A DNA stretch of 64,000 nucleotides from the NCBI GenBank assembly GCA_020635275.1, contig JACKAA010000001.1:496001-560000 (forward strand). Direction: 5' to 3'. Source of the stretch: Ignavibacteriales bacterium (lineage in GTDB: Bacteria > Bacteroidota > Ignavibacteria > Ignavibacteriales > Melioribacteraceae). The position numbers were made by a program, and so were the translations under genes. The first letter of the stretch is position 1. The number at the start of each line of letters is the position of its first letter. Shown piece by piece: positions 35,722 to 45,031 of this stretch. The notes beneath the pieces were generated by a model. That model saw nothing but the letters and a program-made list of their open reading frames with translations, did no database searches and was not told the origin of the DNA.

Positions 35722-37779
35722 TTGAAACAACTTTTAACAAGCTTATCAAAAAGAACTAACCAATTAGTAAACAAAGCTAAATTAACCGAACATACTTTTA
35801 TGATAATTGTAGCAATTATCATTGGTATTTTAGCAGGATTTGCTGCAATTGGAATTCGGGCTTTAATTGAAGCGATTTCACTGCTCTCTTTTTCCGGCGA
35901 TGGAAACTATTTAGAGAATGTAATTAATACTCCTTGGTATTGGGTAATTTTAATTCCAGCAATTGGAGGACTAATTGTTGGACCACTAATATACTTTTTT
36001 GCTCCTGAAGCTAAAGGTCATGGTGTTCCTGAAGTTATGCAGGCAATTTTGCTTAGAGGCGGAACAATCAGACCGCGAGTTGCATTCATTAAAGCAATTG
36101 CATCAGCAATAACAATCGGTACCGGCGGTTCTGTTGGAAGAGAAGGCCCAATAATTCAAATTGGTTCAAGCTTAGGTTCTACAATCGGACAATTTTTTAG
36201 AGTTCCAAGCTCAAGATTAAAAACTTTAGTTGGATGCGGAGCTGCAGCAGGTATTGCCGCTGCTTTTAATGCACCAATTGCAGGAGCTTTATTTGCTGTT
36301 GAAATAATTCTGATGGATTTTGCAGTTGCACAATTTTCACCAATAGTAATTTCATCAGTAATGGCAACTGTTGTTTCCCATTCATTTGAAGGCCGATTTG
36401 CCGCTTTTACAGTTAAAGCTTATGAATATGTTTCACCTTATGAAATTGGTTTTTATTTTCTACTTGGCGCAATATCAGGAATTGTATCTTATCTATTTAT
36501 AAAAGTGCTTTATTATTCTGAAGAATATTTTGATGAAAAACTTAATTTCCCGGATTACTTAAAACCTGTTATTGGCGGATTAGCAATAGGTATTATTGCT
36601 TTAATTTTCCCCGATGTTATGGGCGTTGGTTACGATACAATAAATGCGGCTCTTCATGGTAAGACAATTTGGTATATTGCATTAGGATTAATATTTGTAA
36701 AAATTTTAGCAACATCAATAACTTTAGGAAGCGGTGGCTCAGGCGGAATTTTTGCACCTTCACTTTTTATGGGAGCAATGCTTGGAGCTTTTTTTGGATA
36801 TTTTGTTCATTTATACTTCCCTGATATAACTGCGGGTCCCGGAGCTTATGCATTGGTTGCAATGGGCGGATTAGTTGCGGGCACAACCCGTGCACCTGTT
36901 ACTGCAATAATAATTGTATTCGAACTTACTAATGATTATCACATTATTTTACCTTTAATGGTAACAGTTGTTATCAGTACAATTTTATCTTCAAAGTTAA
37001 GCCGGGAATCAATTTATACTTTAAAGTTGGTATTACGAAATATCCATATAAAAGAAGGTACCGCTTCAAATATTATGGAAACAATTTTTATAAAAGATGT
37101 TTATTCAACCGAATATGATTCAATAAATATTTCTGATAATTTTAACGAAGTTGTAAATAAAGTAATTCATGGAAGAGGCCGAAAATTTCCAGTTGTTGAT
37201 GATCAAAATGATTTAAAAGGTATAATTGTCACAAACACTATTAAAGATTATCTATTTGAAAAAGATTCCTTAAAAGATCTATTGGTAGCCAGTGATTTAC
37301 TTTCACCTTTTTATGATAAAGTTTCGATCAATGATAATTGCCAAATTGCACTTGATAAAATGCGTGATCACGATTTTGATGGATTAGCTGTGGTCGAATC
37401 ACCTGAATCAAATAAATTAATTGGAATGGTATGGCGAAAAGATATTCAGGATGAATATGATAAAGAAGTTGAACGAAGAGATATTTCTTCAAGCTTGGCA
37501 AGTAAAATAAGTATGAAAGGTGATGAAGAAAGTGTACATTTCCTGGAAGGTTATATGGTTGCACAAGTTAAGCCGCCTAAATCCTTTATTGGTTATTCAA
37601 TTAGAGAATTAAATATCAGAGCAAAATACGGTGTTGATATACTTTCTATCAAAACTAAAAAAGGTAGTTCAGAATCAGTAAAAGCAATTCCAGATCCAAA
37701 TCATGTAATTGCTGAAGATGAATTACTGGTCATTGCAGGTGAAAGTAAAAATATTAATCTAATCAAAAATTTAATTTAG
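35722..37779 (+). CDS. ClC family chloride channel/antiporter with CBS pair and TrkA-C domain (copy 1)
   Basis: The start is a TTG at 35722; no ATG lies between it and the upstream in-frame stop. Residues about 25-435 form the ClC core with the three ion-path motifs: KGHGVPEV (variant of GSGIP), VGREGPIIQIG (with gating Glu) and GSGGSGGIFAPSLFMG (GxFxP). Residues about 450-590 are two CBS domains and the last 75 residues (VKPPKSFIGYSIREL...VIAEDELLVIAGE) a TrkA-C/RCK-C domain. The gating Glu suggests Cl-/H+ exchange capacity. A second paralogue begins 12 bases downstream. Length 685 is long for ClC because of the regulatory tail. Confidence 0.92.
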   Translation: MKQLLTSLSKRTNQLVNKAKLTEHTFMIIVAIIIGILAGFAAIGIRALIEAISLLSFSGDGNYLENVINTPWYWVILIPAIGGLIVGPLIYFFAPEAKGHGVPEVMQAILLRGGTIRPRVAFIKAIASAITIGTGGSVGREGPIIQIGSSLGSTIGQFFRVPSSRLKTLVGCGAAAGIAAAFNAPIAGALFAVEIILMDFAVAQFSPIVISSVMATVVSHSFEGRFAAFTVKAYEYVSPYEIGFYFLLGAISGIVSYLFIKVLYYSEEYFDEKLNFPDYLKPVIGGLAIGIIALIFPDVMGVGYDTINAALHGKTIWYIALGLIFVKILATSITLGSGGSGGIFAPSLFMGAMLGAFFGYFVHLYFPDITAGPGAYALVAMGGLVAGTTRAPVTAIIIVFELTNDYHIILPLMVTVVISTILSSKLSRESIYTLKLVLRNIHIKEGTASNIMETIFIKDVYSTEYDSINISDNFNEVVNKVIHGRGRKFPVVDDQNDLKGIIVTNTIKDYLFEKDSLKDLLVASDLLSPFYDKVSINDNCQIALDKMRDHDFDGLAVVESPESNKLIGMVWRKDIQDEYDKEVERRDISSSLASKISMKGDEESVHFLEGYMVAQVKPPKSFIGYSIRELNIRAKYGVDILSIKTKKGSSESVKAIPDPNHVIAEDELLVIAGESKNINLIKNLI

Positions 37780-37791
37780 CAGTACACGTAA

Positions 37792-39870
37792 ATGAACCCA
37801 AATTTCAATAAAAATTTTGAATTGTTTTTAAAAAAATTAACTAACCTAAAATTACTTTTTCAGAAAAAACTAAGTTTTCTGCCTGTTCCCGAATACGTCC
37901 TTTTCAGTATTTATGCCATCTTTACCGGAGCTATTGTTGGATTGGCAGCTGTTTTATTTCATGAATCAATAATCCTAGTTACTGAAATATCCTTTGATCA
38001 CATTCCTGAATATTTATACTTTGTCGTTCCGGCAATTGGAATGCTGATATTAAGTTTTATGACATACTTAGCACCCGATACTGCAAAAAGAAAAGGCGTT
38101 TCTGAAGTAATTAAAGCTGTTGCATTGCGTGGCGGTTATATTCCATTTAGAACAACTTTTTTTCATTTTATTGCTCCGGTTCTTTGTATTGGCACTGGTA
38201 ATACAGTTGGACCTGAAGGTCCGGTTGCTCAATTAGGCGGCGGTATTTCAAGTAAAATTGGAAGTATACTTGGATTATCAGATGCTAGAAGAAGGGTTTT
38301 TACAGCGGCTGGTGCAGGTGCAGTAATCTCGGCAGTATTTAACTCACCTTTGGGCGGAATTTTCTTTGCTTTGGAAATAGTACTTTTAAATGATTTTCAA
38401 TCCCCCACATTTTCAGCTTTAGTATTAGCTTCAGTAACTGCAAGTGCAATCTCACGTATTTTTTTAGGAAATACACCAACATTTATATTTGATGAAATAT
38501 CCATTGGCACATATAATCATCTTTACATTTATGCAATTTTAGGATTAGCAGCTGGCTTAGCTTCATTGCTATTTATTAGATATTCAGATACAGTTGAAAG
38601 AATTTTCAAAGAGAAAATACTAAAGAAATATCCACGTTGGATTCCAATGGTTATTATTGGATTAGTAATGGGAACAGCAGGTTATTTTTATAAAGGAATT
38701 TTCGGCATTGGATATGAAGCTATCAATAATATTTTAGCAGGATCAGAATTATGGGATACAGTTTTGATCTTACTTCTTCTAAAATTTATTCTTGTTCCAT
38801 TAATTCTATATTCAGGTGGTTTTGGCGGTTTGTTTGCACCTTCATTATTTATTGGTGCTGGCGTAGGGTTTTTATTTGCTTTTGGCATTAACTATTTATT
38901 TGGAATTAATCTGGATACAACTGCATATGTTTTAGTCGGAATGGGAGCTGTACTTGGAGGAGTAAATTCAATTCCAATTTCTGCAATTCTTATCATTTTT
39001 GAAATGACAAAAAATTATACTTTTATTCTTCCATTAATGTTGGCAGTAATTATCAGCACAACAATTGTTCAAGTGATTTTAAAGGGATCAATTCACATTA
39101 AACATTTGGAAAGAGAAGGATATAAAATTTCCAGCGGCAGAGAGACAAATATTCTACGGTCAATATTTGTTGAGGATGTTATGAGAGACGACGTCTTTCT
39201 TGTAATGGAAAAAACTTCTATAGGTAAATTAATAAATAAATTGCTTGAACAGCCTCATGCAACTTTTTATACTGTTAATGAAAAAGGTGAATTAGTCGGC
39301 ACAATAAGTGAAAATGAAATTAGACCAATTATTACTGAATACCAGCATATACGAGAAACTTTAATTGCAGGTGATATTGCAAAACCCGGAGTAACAACTG
39401 TATTAAAGTCAGATGATCTTGATTATACCTTAAAACTTTTTGGTTCAAGCAATGTTGATCAACTTCCTGTTGTACTAAGAAATGCTCCGTTGAAGGCAAT
39501 TGGCACTGTTTGGCGTGATGATGTTATTAATGCTTACAATAAAGAAAGTTTTAAACACAATCTAACTGATGAACTGGCAGAAGATCTCAAGAGAATTGAA
39601 AAAACAAGTTTATCCAAAGTTTCCGATGGTTATTCAATAGTTGAAAAGCAAGCAATTCCAAAATTTGTTGGAAAAACATTGGTACAATTAAGAATTAGAA
39701 ATAATTACGGTTTAGAAGTATTAATGATTAAACAAAATAAAGGAATGTTTGATTATAGTGTTACTGAATCCGAAATAATTATGCCTGAACCAAATTATGT
39801 AATTCAATCGGATGATATTTTAGTTCTTTTTGGTTCCGATGAAAAAATTGAACAAATTAAAAACTGGTAA
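37792..39870 (+). CDS. ClC family chloride channel/antiporter with CBS pair and TrkA-C domain (copy 2)
   Basis: Paralogue of the preceding gene with the same order: ClC core (about 40-450), CBS pair (about 465-610) and TrkA-C domain (about 620-692, KFVGKTLVQLRIRNNYGLEV...DDILVLFG). Ion-path motifs differ from copy 1: KGVSEV in place of GxGxPE, GPEGPVAQLG (gating Glu kept) and GGFGGLFAPSLFIG. The loss of the GSGIP-type proline motif in this copy and the divergence between copies suggest a heterodimer or divided roles. It is 12 bases after copy 1 and 15 bases before the methyltransferase, so all are probably one operon. Confidence 0.92.
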   Translation: MNPNFNKNFELFLKKLTNLKLLFQKKLSFLPVPEYVLFSIYAIFTGAIVGLAAVLFHESIILVTEISFDHIPEYLYFVVPAIGMLILSFMTYLAPDTAKRKGVSEVIKAVALRGGYIPFRTTFFHFIAPVLCIGTGNTVGPEGPVAQLGGGISSKIGSILGLSDARRRVFTAAGAGAVISAVFNSPLGGIFFALEIVLLNDFQSPTFSALVLASVTASAISRIFLGNTPTFIFDEISIGTYNHLYIYAILGLAAGLASLLFIRYSDTVERIFKEKILKKYPRWIPMVIIGLVMGTAGYFYKGIFGIGYEAINNILAGSELWDTVLILLLLKFILVPLILYSGGFGGLFAPSLFIGAGVGFLFAFGINYLFGINLDTTAYVLVGMGAVLGGVNSIPISAILIIFEMTKNYTFILPLMLAVIISTTIVQVILKGSIHIKHLEREGYKISSGRETNILRSIFVEDVMRDDVFLVMEKTSIGKLINKLLEQPHATFYTVNEKGELVGTISENEIRPIITEYQHIRETLIAGDIAKPGVTTVLKSDDLDYTLKLFGSSNVDQLPVVLRNAPLKAIGTVWRDDVINAYNKESFKHNLTDELAEDLKRIEKTSLSKVSDGYSIVEKQAIPKFVGKTLVQLRIRNNYGLEVLMIKQNKGMFDYSVTESEIIMPEPNYVIQSDDILVLFGSDEKIEQIKNW

Positions 39871-39885
39871 CAAACCCTACTAATT

Positions 39886-40626
39886 TTGAAAGATAAATTT
39901 TCAGTTCAATCAAAAATTTATGCTGATTTTCGCCCGACGTACCCAAAAGAATTAGTCGAGTACATTATTTCATTGTGTAAAAATAAAACTTTGGCTTGGG
40001 ATGTTGGAACCGGAAACGGACAATTTGCTTTTCTTCTCTCAGAATATTTTCAAAAAGTTTATGCAACTGATTTGAGTACTAATCAAATTAAAAATGCACG
40101 GCAAAATTCAAAGATTATTTACAAAGTTGAGCCTGCAGAAAACAATACTTTTAATAAAAATCAATTTGATTTAATTACTGCTGCACAAGCTTTGCATTGG
40201 TTCGATTTAGAAAAATTCTTCTCTGAAGTAAATAGAACTTTAAAGCCAAAAGGTATTTTTGCAGTTATTGGATATTCGCTAATTAAAATTTCACCAGATA
40301 TTGATAAAGTAATAAATGATTTCTATACAAATGTTATTGGTAAATATTGGGATCCGGAAAGAAAACTTGTTGATGAAAAATATAAAAATATTCACTTCCC
40401 TTTTAATGAAATTACTAATAATAAACATTTCAAAATAACGGCCGACTGGACAATAAATAATTTAGAAGGGTATTTAAATTCTTGGTCTGCGGTTCAGAAT
40501 TTTATCAAAATCAACAATTACAATCCTGTTCCAAAGGTTATAAAAAACATTATTCCCTTATTAAAAGATAAAAATTTATTTAAAGTGAAATTCCCAATTT
40601 TTATGAGAATTTACAGGTTAATTTAA
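39886..40626 (+). CDS. Class I SAM-dependent methyltransferase
   Basis: The best start is TTG at 39886, giving a product that begins KDKFSVQSKIYADFRPTYP, the typical opening of this methyltransferase group (UbiE/YcgJ-type, small-molecule methylation). SAM motif I is WDVGTGNGQFAFLL (about 40-53), followed by an acidic residue at the end of strand two (ATDLS) and motif DLITAAQALHWFD. Length 246 is normal. Substrate unknown; trans-aconitate methyltransferase-like proteins share this pattern. It lies 15 bases after the second ClC gene and seven bases before rsmE. Confidence 0.88.
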   Translation: MKDKFSVQSKIYADFRPTYPKELVEYIISLCKNKTLAWDVGTGNGQFAFLLSEYFQKVYATDLSTNQIKNARQNSKIIYKVEPAENNTFNKNQFDLITAAQALHWFDLEKFFSEVNRTLKPKGIFAVIGYSLIKISPDIDKVINDFYTNVIGKYWDPERKLVDEKYKNIHFPFNEITNNKHFKITADWTINNLEGYLNSWSAVQNFIKINNYNPVPKVIKNIIPLLKDKNLFKVKFPIFMRIYRLI

Positions 40627-40633
40627 TTATCCT

Positions 40634-41359
40634 ATGAACTTAATAATAATATCAGAAAGTGATAAAATTTCTGAAAATAAATACAGTATTAGTGATGATC
40701 GCTTTATTCACATTAAAAGCATTCTTAAATCTGATGTAAATGATTCTGTAGAAATAGGTCTTTTAAATGGTAAAACTGGAAAGGCAAAAATATTATCTTT
40801 AACAAATTCTGATGTTATTTTAGAAATAATTTCTCTTGAAGAAATAATTAGATCAACTTTTCATGTAGATTTAATCTGCGCACTTCCGCGACCTCAAACT
40901 TTAAAAAAAATTTTATCAATTTCCGCAACAATGGGAATTGGCAAAATTTATTTTATTAAATCAGAAAAAGTGGAAAAAAGCTATTTTCATTCACCTTTGC
41001 TAAAAGAAGAGAATTATACAAAATTTTTAATTGATGGATTAAGTCAGGGTAAAAGAACAATACTTCCTAAAGTTTCTTTTCATCATTATTTCAAAAAGTT
41101 TTTTGACTTAGATTTTTCAGAATATGACATTAAACTTTTAGCACATCCAAATGTAAGTGATACTCTGCTAAATCTTAAATTGAATAAAGAAAATAAAATT
41201 TTGATTGCAATTGGACCTGAAGGTGGCTGGAATGATTTTGAAATTGAATATCTGACAAATTGCGGATTTATAAAGTTTCAGCTTAGCAATAATATTTTAC
41301 GAGTTGAAAATGCTTTAATGGCAGCGTTATCTCAAATTGAATTACTCACATCAAAATAA
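40634..41359 (+). CDS. rsmE: 16S rRNA (uracil-1498-N3)-methyltransferase
   Basis: Methylates U1498 in helix 44 of 16S rRNA using SAM. An N-terminal PUA-like domain (about 1-70) precedes a SPOUT knot domain. Visible knot elements are LICALPRPQTLKKILS, IGKIYFIKSEKVEKSY and the SAM-binding IAIGPEGGWNDFEIE with the closing ILRVENALMAALSQIE. Length 241 is normal. It is the last gene of the ClC operon by spacing. Confidence 0.93.
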   Translation: MNLIIISESDKISENKYSISDDRFIHIKSILKSDVNDSVEIGLLNGKTGKAKILSLTNSDVILEIISLEEIIRSTFHVDLICALPRPQTLKKILSISATMGIGKIYFIKSEKVEKSYFHSPLLKEENYTKFLIDGLSQGKRTILPKVSFHHYFKKFFDLDFSEYDIKLLAHPNVSDTLLNLKLNKENKILIAIGPEGGWNDFEIEYLTNCGFIKFQLSNNILRVENALMAALSQIELLTSK

Positions 41360-41497
41360 AATCAATTTACCTTCTAAAATTTCTCTTGCTGCATCATTTA
41401 TTTTTAACAAAATTTACCTGCTTAAATTTTATAAAATTAACAATTAAGCATTAATCAAAAAATTATAAAAATAATATTTTAGCTATTGGAAGGAACT

Positions 41498-42340
41498 ATG
41501 AAAAAATTTTTAGTTGTTTTCTCAGCAATAATTTTTATTTCATCTTCTGTTTTTGCTCAAGAAGATGTTGAAGGATGTAAAGACCATTACCTATTTACAA
41601 AGTACCCAAATTACTACATTTCTTACTGTACTGAAAACTACAATGAACTTGAAGTCAAAATGAAGGATGGAAGTTCAGAAACAAAAGAAGGAAATCTTAC
41701 AAAAATTACTTACAGTTTCAATTATGATTCTGGTATAAACAATCCAAGTCCTTTGCAAGTAATGAAAAATTATGAAAATGCAGTTGCAAAAATTGGCGGC
41801 GAAACTATTTATAAAAACACAAATTATGATGAAGAAAGAGTTATTACTTTTCATATTAAAAAAGAGGGGAAAGAATATTGGATTAGATTAGGTAATTTTG
41901 GTGGAACAATTGATAATTGTGAGAATTATGAACTTGACATACTTGAAATCGAAGTAATGGAACAGGTTATCCAAGCAAATGAAATGCTTGACGCATTAAA
42001 TAAAGATGGGTTTATTGCACTATATATAAATTTTGAAACTGGAAAATCAGAAATAAAACCGGAATCTCAACCCATAGTGGACCAAATTGTTACTCTGTTA
42101 AATCAAAATGAAAACTTAAAGATTAGTATTGAAGGACACACAGATAATGTAGGATCAGAAAGTTCCAATCAACAGCTTTCTGAAAATAGAGCTAAATCAG
42201 TGACTGATGATCTTATTCAAAAAGGGATTGACAAATCACGTTTAACATCAAAAGGCTGGGGAGCAACAAAAGCAATTGCTGATAACAGAACCGAAGTTGG
42301 AAGAGCCAAAAACCGCCGAGTAGAAATTGTAAAAATATAA
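41498..42340 (+). CDS. OmpA family outer-membrane protein
   Basis: I start at the ATG at 41498, not at an earlier TTG, because GGAAGGA lies just before it and the signal peptide then begins at residue 1 (KKFLVVFSAIIFISSSVFAQ). The mature N-terminal domain (about 20-165) is not a typical barrel and is unrecognised. Residues about 175-281 form the peptidoglycan-binding OmpA domain: LYINFETGKSEIKPES, ISIEGHTDNVGSE, NQQLSENRAKSV and GWGATKAIADNRT with the closing NRRVEIVKI. It ties the outer membrane to the cell wall. A perfect hairpin follows the stop. Confidence 0.92.
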   Translation: MKKFLVVFSAIIFISSSVFAQEDVEGCKDHYLFTKYPNYYISYCTENYNELEVKMKDGSSETKEGNLTKITYSFNYDSGINNPSPLQVMKNYENAVAKIGGETIYKNTNYDEERVITFHIKKEGKEYWIRLGNFGGTIDNCENYELDILEIEVMEQVIQANEMLDALNKDGFIALYINFETGKSEIKPESQPIVDQIVTLLNQNENLKISIEGHTDNVGSESSNQQLSENRAKSVTDDLIQKGIDKSRLTSKGWGATKAIADNRTEVGRAKNRRVEIVKI

Positions 42341-42350
42341 ATTACAACTA

Positions 42351-42378
42351 AGATGCCGATATTTTTATCGGCATCTTC
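42351..42378. terminator. Twelve-base-pair hairpin after the OmpA gene
   Basis: Perfect arms AAGATGCCGATA and TATCGGCATCTT enclose a TTTT loop, beginning ten bases after the stop codon. No T run follows directly, so efficiency as a Rho-independent terminator is uncertain, but the stem is strong. Confidence 0.7.
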
Positions 42379-42482
42379 TCACAACAAAAATCCCAACTTT
42401 TTTATTTATTCATGCCTATTTATAAATAAACTTTTATTTTTATTATTGAACAAAATAAACCTTAGTTAAAGAAAGAAAAAAA

Positions 42483-43109
42483 ATGGAATATCTTTTTGAC
42501 GGAGTAAAAGAATTTAATTCAAGTGATTTTCAAGACCATAAAGAGTTGTTTGAAGAATTAGGCAGAAAGCAAACGCCTCACACATTATTTATTGGATGTT
42601 CAGATTCGCGTGTGGTTCCAAATCTTATTACCAAAACGGTTCCCGGCGAATTATTTATGATTAGAAATGTTGCTAATCTCGTTCCATATTATAGAAGTTC
42701 CAATGATTTTCTTGCTACTACTTCTGCAATTGAATATGCTGTAAAAATGCTGAATGTTGAAAATATTTTAGTATGCGGTCATTCTAATTGCGGCGGATGC
42801 AATGCTCTTTATTTTGATGAAGAAAGTCTAAAAGAATTCCCCCACACAAAAAAATGGCTTGAACTTGCAAAACCAGTTAAAGAGAAAGTTGAATCTGATC
42901 CGGAAATTAAAAATGATTTTGCCAAACGCGAATGGATGACTGAACAATTAAATATTGTTCAGCAAATGAAACATCTTCTTACATTTCCATACATAAAAGA
43001 TAAATTTGCAAAAAAGGAAATTAACATTTTAGGCTGGTACTACATTATTGAAACCGGTGAAATATTTAATTATAACAAAGAGAAACAAACTTTTGAAAAG
43101 ATAGAGTAA
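42483..43109 (+). CDS. Beta-class carbonic anhydrase
   Basis: Interconverts CO2 and bicarbonate with Zn; cytoplasmic. Zn ligands and the Asp/Arg dyad can be placed: C39, D41 and R43 in IGCSDSRVVP, H100 and C103 in CGHSNCGGC. The RNVANLVPYY and ATTSAIEYAVKML segments are typical. Length 208 is normal. It heads a tight co-directional row: the methyltransferase follows by two bases, then the 2H phosphoesterase, the DinB protein and others. Confidence 0.96.
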   Translation: MEYLFDGVKEFNSSDFQDHKELFEELGRKQTPHTLFIGCSDSRVVPNLITKTVPGELFMIRNVANLVPYYRSSNDFLATTSAIEYAVKMLNVENILVCGHSNCGGCNALYFDEESLKEFPHTKKWLELAKPVKEKVESDPEIKNDFAKREWMTEQLNIVQQMKHLLTFPYIKDKFAKKEINILGWYYIIETGEIFNYNKEKQTFEKIE

Positions 43110-43111
43110 TT

Positions 43112-43741
43112 ATGAATGTAAAAGATGCTTACAACAGTTGGTCAGAAATATATGATACCAACGAAAACAAAACTCGTGACCTTGAAGCAAAAGCTTTAAG
43201 CAAAATTTTAAAAGATTATACTTTTGATAATTGTTTGGAAATTGGTTGCGGTACTGGTAAAAATACTGAGTTTTTAATTACCAAAGCTAAGCAAATTACG
43301 GCAGTTGATCTTTCAGAAAAAATGCTTGAAAAAGCAAAACAAAAAGTCCATTTCCAAAATGTAATTTTTTTACAAGCTGATATAACTAAAAGTTGGGATT
43401 TTATTTCAGATAAATTTGATTTAATAACTTTTAGTTTGGTTCTTGAACATATTGAAAATTTAGAATTTATTTTTTCACAAATAATTAAAGTTATTAATAA
43501 AAATGGATTTGTTTACATTGGCGAGCTTCATCCATTAAAGCAATACAGTGGAACAAAAGCAAGATTTGAAAGTGAAGATGGTTTGCAAATTGTAAATTGT
43601 TTTGATCATCACATTTCTGATTTTGCTCAATTTGCAATTAAATACAATTTTGAGATAGTAAATCTCAACGAATATTTTGATAACAATGATAGAACAAATT
43701 TACCAAGAATAATTACATTTCTTCTGAAATCAAAAAACTGA
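43112..43741 (+). CDS. Class I SAM-dependent methyltransferase
   Basis: SAM motif I is CLEIGCGTGKNTEFL (about 38-52), the strand-two acid is AVDLSEKMLE and motif DLITFSLVLEHIE supplies the post-II/III region. The final part, IGELHPLKQYSGTKA and a closing beta strand, fits the small-molecule (UbiE-like) group. Length 209. It begins two bases after the carbonic anhydrase stop and is likely co-expressed. Substrate unknown. Confidence 0.87.
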   Translation: MNVKDAYNSWSEIYDTNENKTRDLEAKALSKILKDYTFDNCLEIGCGTGKNTEFLITKAKQITAVDLSEKMLEKAKQKVHFQNVIFLQADITKSWDFISDKFDLITFSLVLEHIENLEFIFSQIIKVINKNGFVYIGELHPLKQYSGTKARFESEDGLQIVNCFDHHISDFAQFAIKYNFEIVNLNEYFDNNDRTNLPRIITFLLKSKN

Positions 43742-43749
43742 TAAAATTT

Positions 43750-44442
43750 ATGTCTATCGATTTGAAATCACACTATGATAAACTCTTTAATGAAACAAAA
43801 CAAAAAGTTCAGCAAGATAATTTTGAAGTTGACAAATTAATTGATTACAAAAATGATAATCGGTACGGCATTACACTTGTAATTATTCCCTCTCAAGAAG
43901 TAAAAGATAAAATCCAAATTTTTTTATCCGAACTAAAAAAGATTGAACCAAATCAATACTATTATAGAAATTCTGATATTCATATTACGGTTATGTCTAT
44001 TATTTCATGCTATGAAGATTTTACTCTCAATCAAATAAAAGTTCAAGATTATTTTGAAATTATTAAAAAAAGTCTGCAAAATATTAATTGCTTTGATATT
44101 GAATTTTCTGGAGTCACTGCATCTTCATCTGCAATAATGGTTCAAGGATTTCCTTCGAACAATCATTTAAATGCAGTTAGAGATAGTTTAAGAAATTCTT
44201 TTAATTCAGCAGAAATTGAAAATTCACTTGATAAACGATATACAATTCAAACAGCACATTCAACTGTTATTAGATTTAGAGAAGAAGTATCAAAAAAAGA
44301 AGAGTTTTTAAATATTCTAGAAAAATATAGAAATTATAACTTTGGCAAATTTGAGGTAAGTGAAATGATTTTTGTTGCAAATGATTGGTATCAGAAAAAA
44401 GAGAGAGTTGAATTAATTCAAAAATTTCAATTATTAAAATAA
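43750..44442 (+). CDS. 2H phosphoesterase-like protein
   Basis: Two HxT signatures in a 230-residue protein place it in the 2H phosphoesterase superfamily (LigT/AKAP7/2'-5' RNA ligase relatives): H78-I-T80 in RNSDIHITVMSI and H170-S-T172 in IQTAHSTVIRF. The spacing of about 92 residues is right. The superfamily cleaves 2',5' or cyclic phosphodiester bonds in RNA ends or nucleotides. The N-terminal 35 residues are helical and extra. It lies between a methyltransferase and a DinB/YfiT protein in one tight gene row. Substrate cannot be assigned. Confidence 0.83.
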   Translation: MSIDLKSHYDKLFNETKQKVQQDNFEVDKLIDYKNDNRYGITLVIIPSQEVKDKIQIFLSELKKIEPNQYYYRNSDIHITVMSIISCYEDFTLNQIKVQDYFEIIKKSLQNINCFDIEFSGVTASSSAIMVQGFPSNNHLNAVRDSLRNSFNSAEIENSLDKRYTIQTAHSTVIRFREEVSKKEEFLNILEKYRNYNFGKFEVSEMIFVANDWYQKKERVELIQKFQLLK

Positions 44443-44459
44443 TTTATAACTTCTAACAT

Positions 44460-44993
44460 ATGGATATTGAAAAATTAAAATACCCAATTGGTAAATTTCA
44501 AAAACCAGTTGAGTTTACCGATGAAAAAATCAGTGAATTTATTAATGTCCTGGAAACCTTACCCAGGAACATAAAATTACAAGTTACTAATTTAACTGAA
44601 GATCAGCTTGATACTCAATACAGACCTAACGGCTGGACGATTCGCCAAGTTGTAAATCATATTGCTGATAGTCACATGAATAGCTTAATCAGATTTAAAT
44701 TAGCTCTTACTGAAAAAAATCCTACAATTAAACCTTATTTTGAAGATAGATGGGCGGAATTAATTGATAGTAAAAATATTCCAATAAATTCAGCTGTAAA
44801 AATGATTGAAGGCATACACGAACGATGGGTTGTCTTGCTAAAATCATTTACACAAAATGATTGGGAAAGAACTTTTTATCATCCGGAAAGCAAAAGGGAA
44901 ATTAGTTTAAAAGAAAACTTGGCAATTTATGCATGGCACAGTTTACATCATCTAGCTCACATTACTGAATTAAAAAAAAGAAATTCTTGGTAA
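44460..44993 (+). CDS. DinB/YfiT-like metal-dependent transferase
   Basis: Four-helix-bundle DinB-superfamily protein of 177 residues close to YfiT (BstA-like). Metal-ligand histidines are visible in QVVNHIADSHMNSL and WHSLHHLAHITEL. The opening DIEKLKYPIGKFQKPVEFT is the classical YfiT start. In Bacilli, BstA transfers bacillithiol; whether the host makes bacillithiol is not shown here. It is 17 bases after the 2H phosphoesterase. Confidence 0.9.
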   Translation: MDIEKLKYPIGKFQKPVEFTDEKISEFINVLETLPRNIKLQVTNLTEDQLDTQYRPNGWTIRQVVNHIADSHMNSLIRFKLALTEKNPTIKPYFEDRWAELIDSKNIPINSAVKMIEGIHERWVVLLKSFTQNDWERTFYHPESKREISLKENLAIYAWHSLHHLAHITELKKRNSW

Positions 44994-45031
44994 AGTTATT
45001 TCTTAAAAATATAAATAGATCCTGATCTAAT

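Noticed and set aside
41486..41497. TTG start of the OmpA protein four codons upstream
   Set aside because: It overlaps the ribosome-site sequence GGAAGGA that serves the ATG at 41498.
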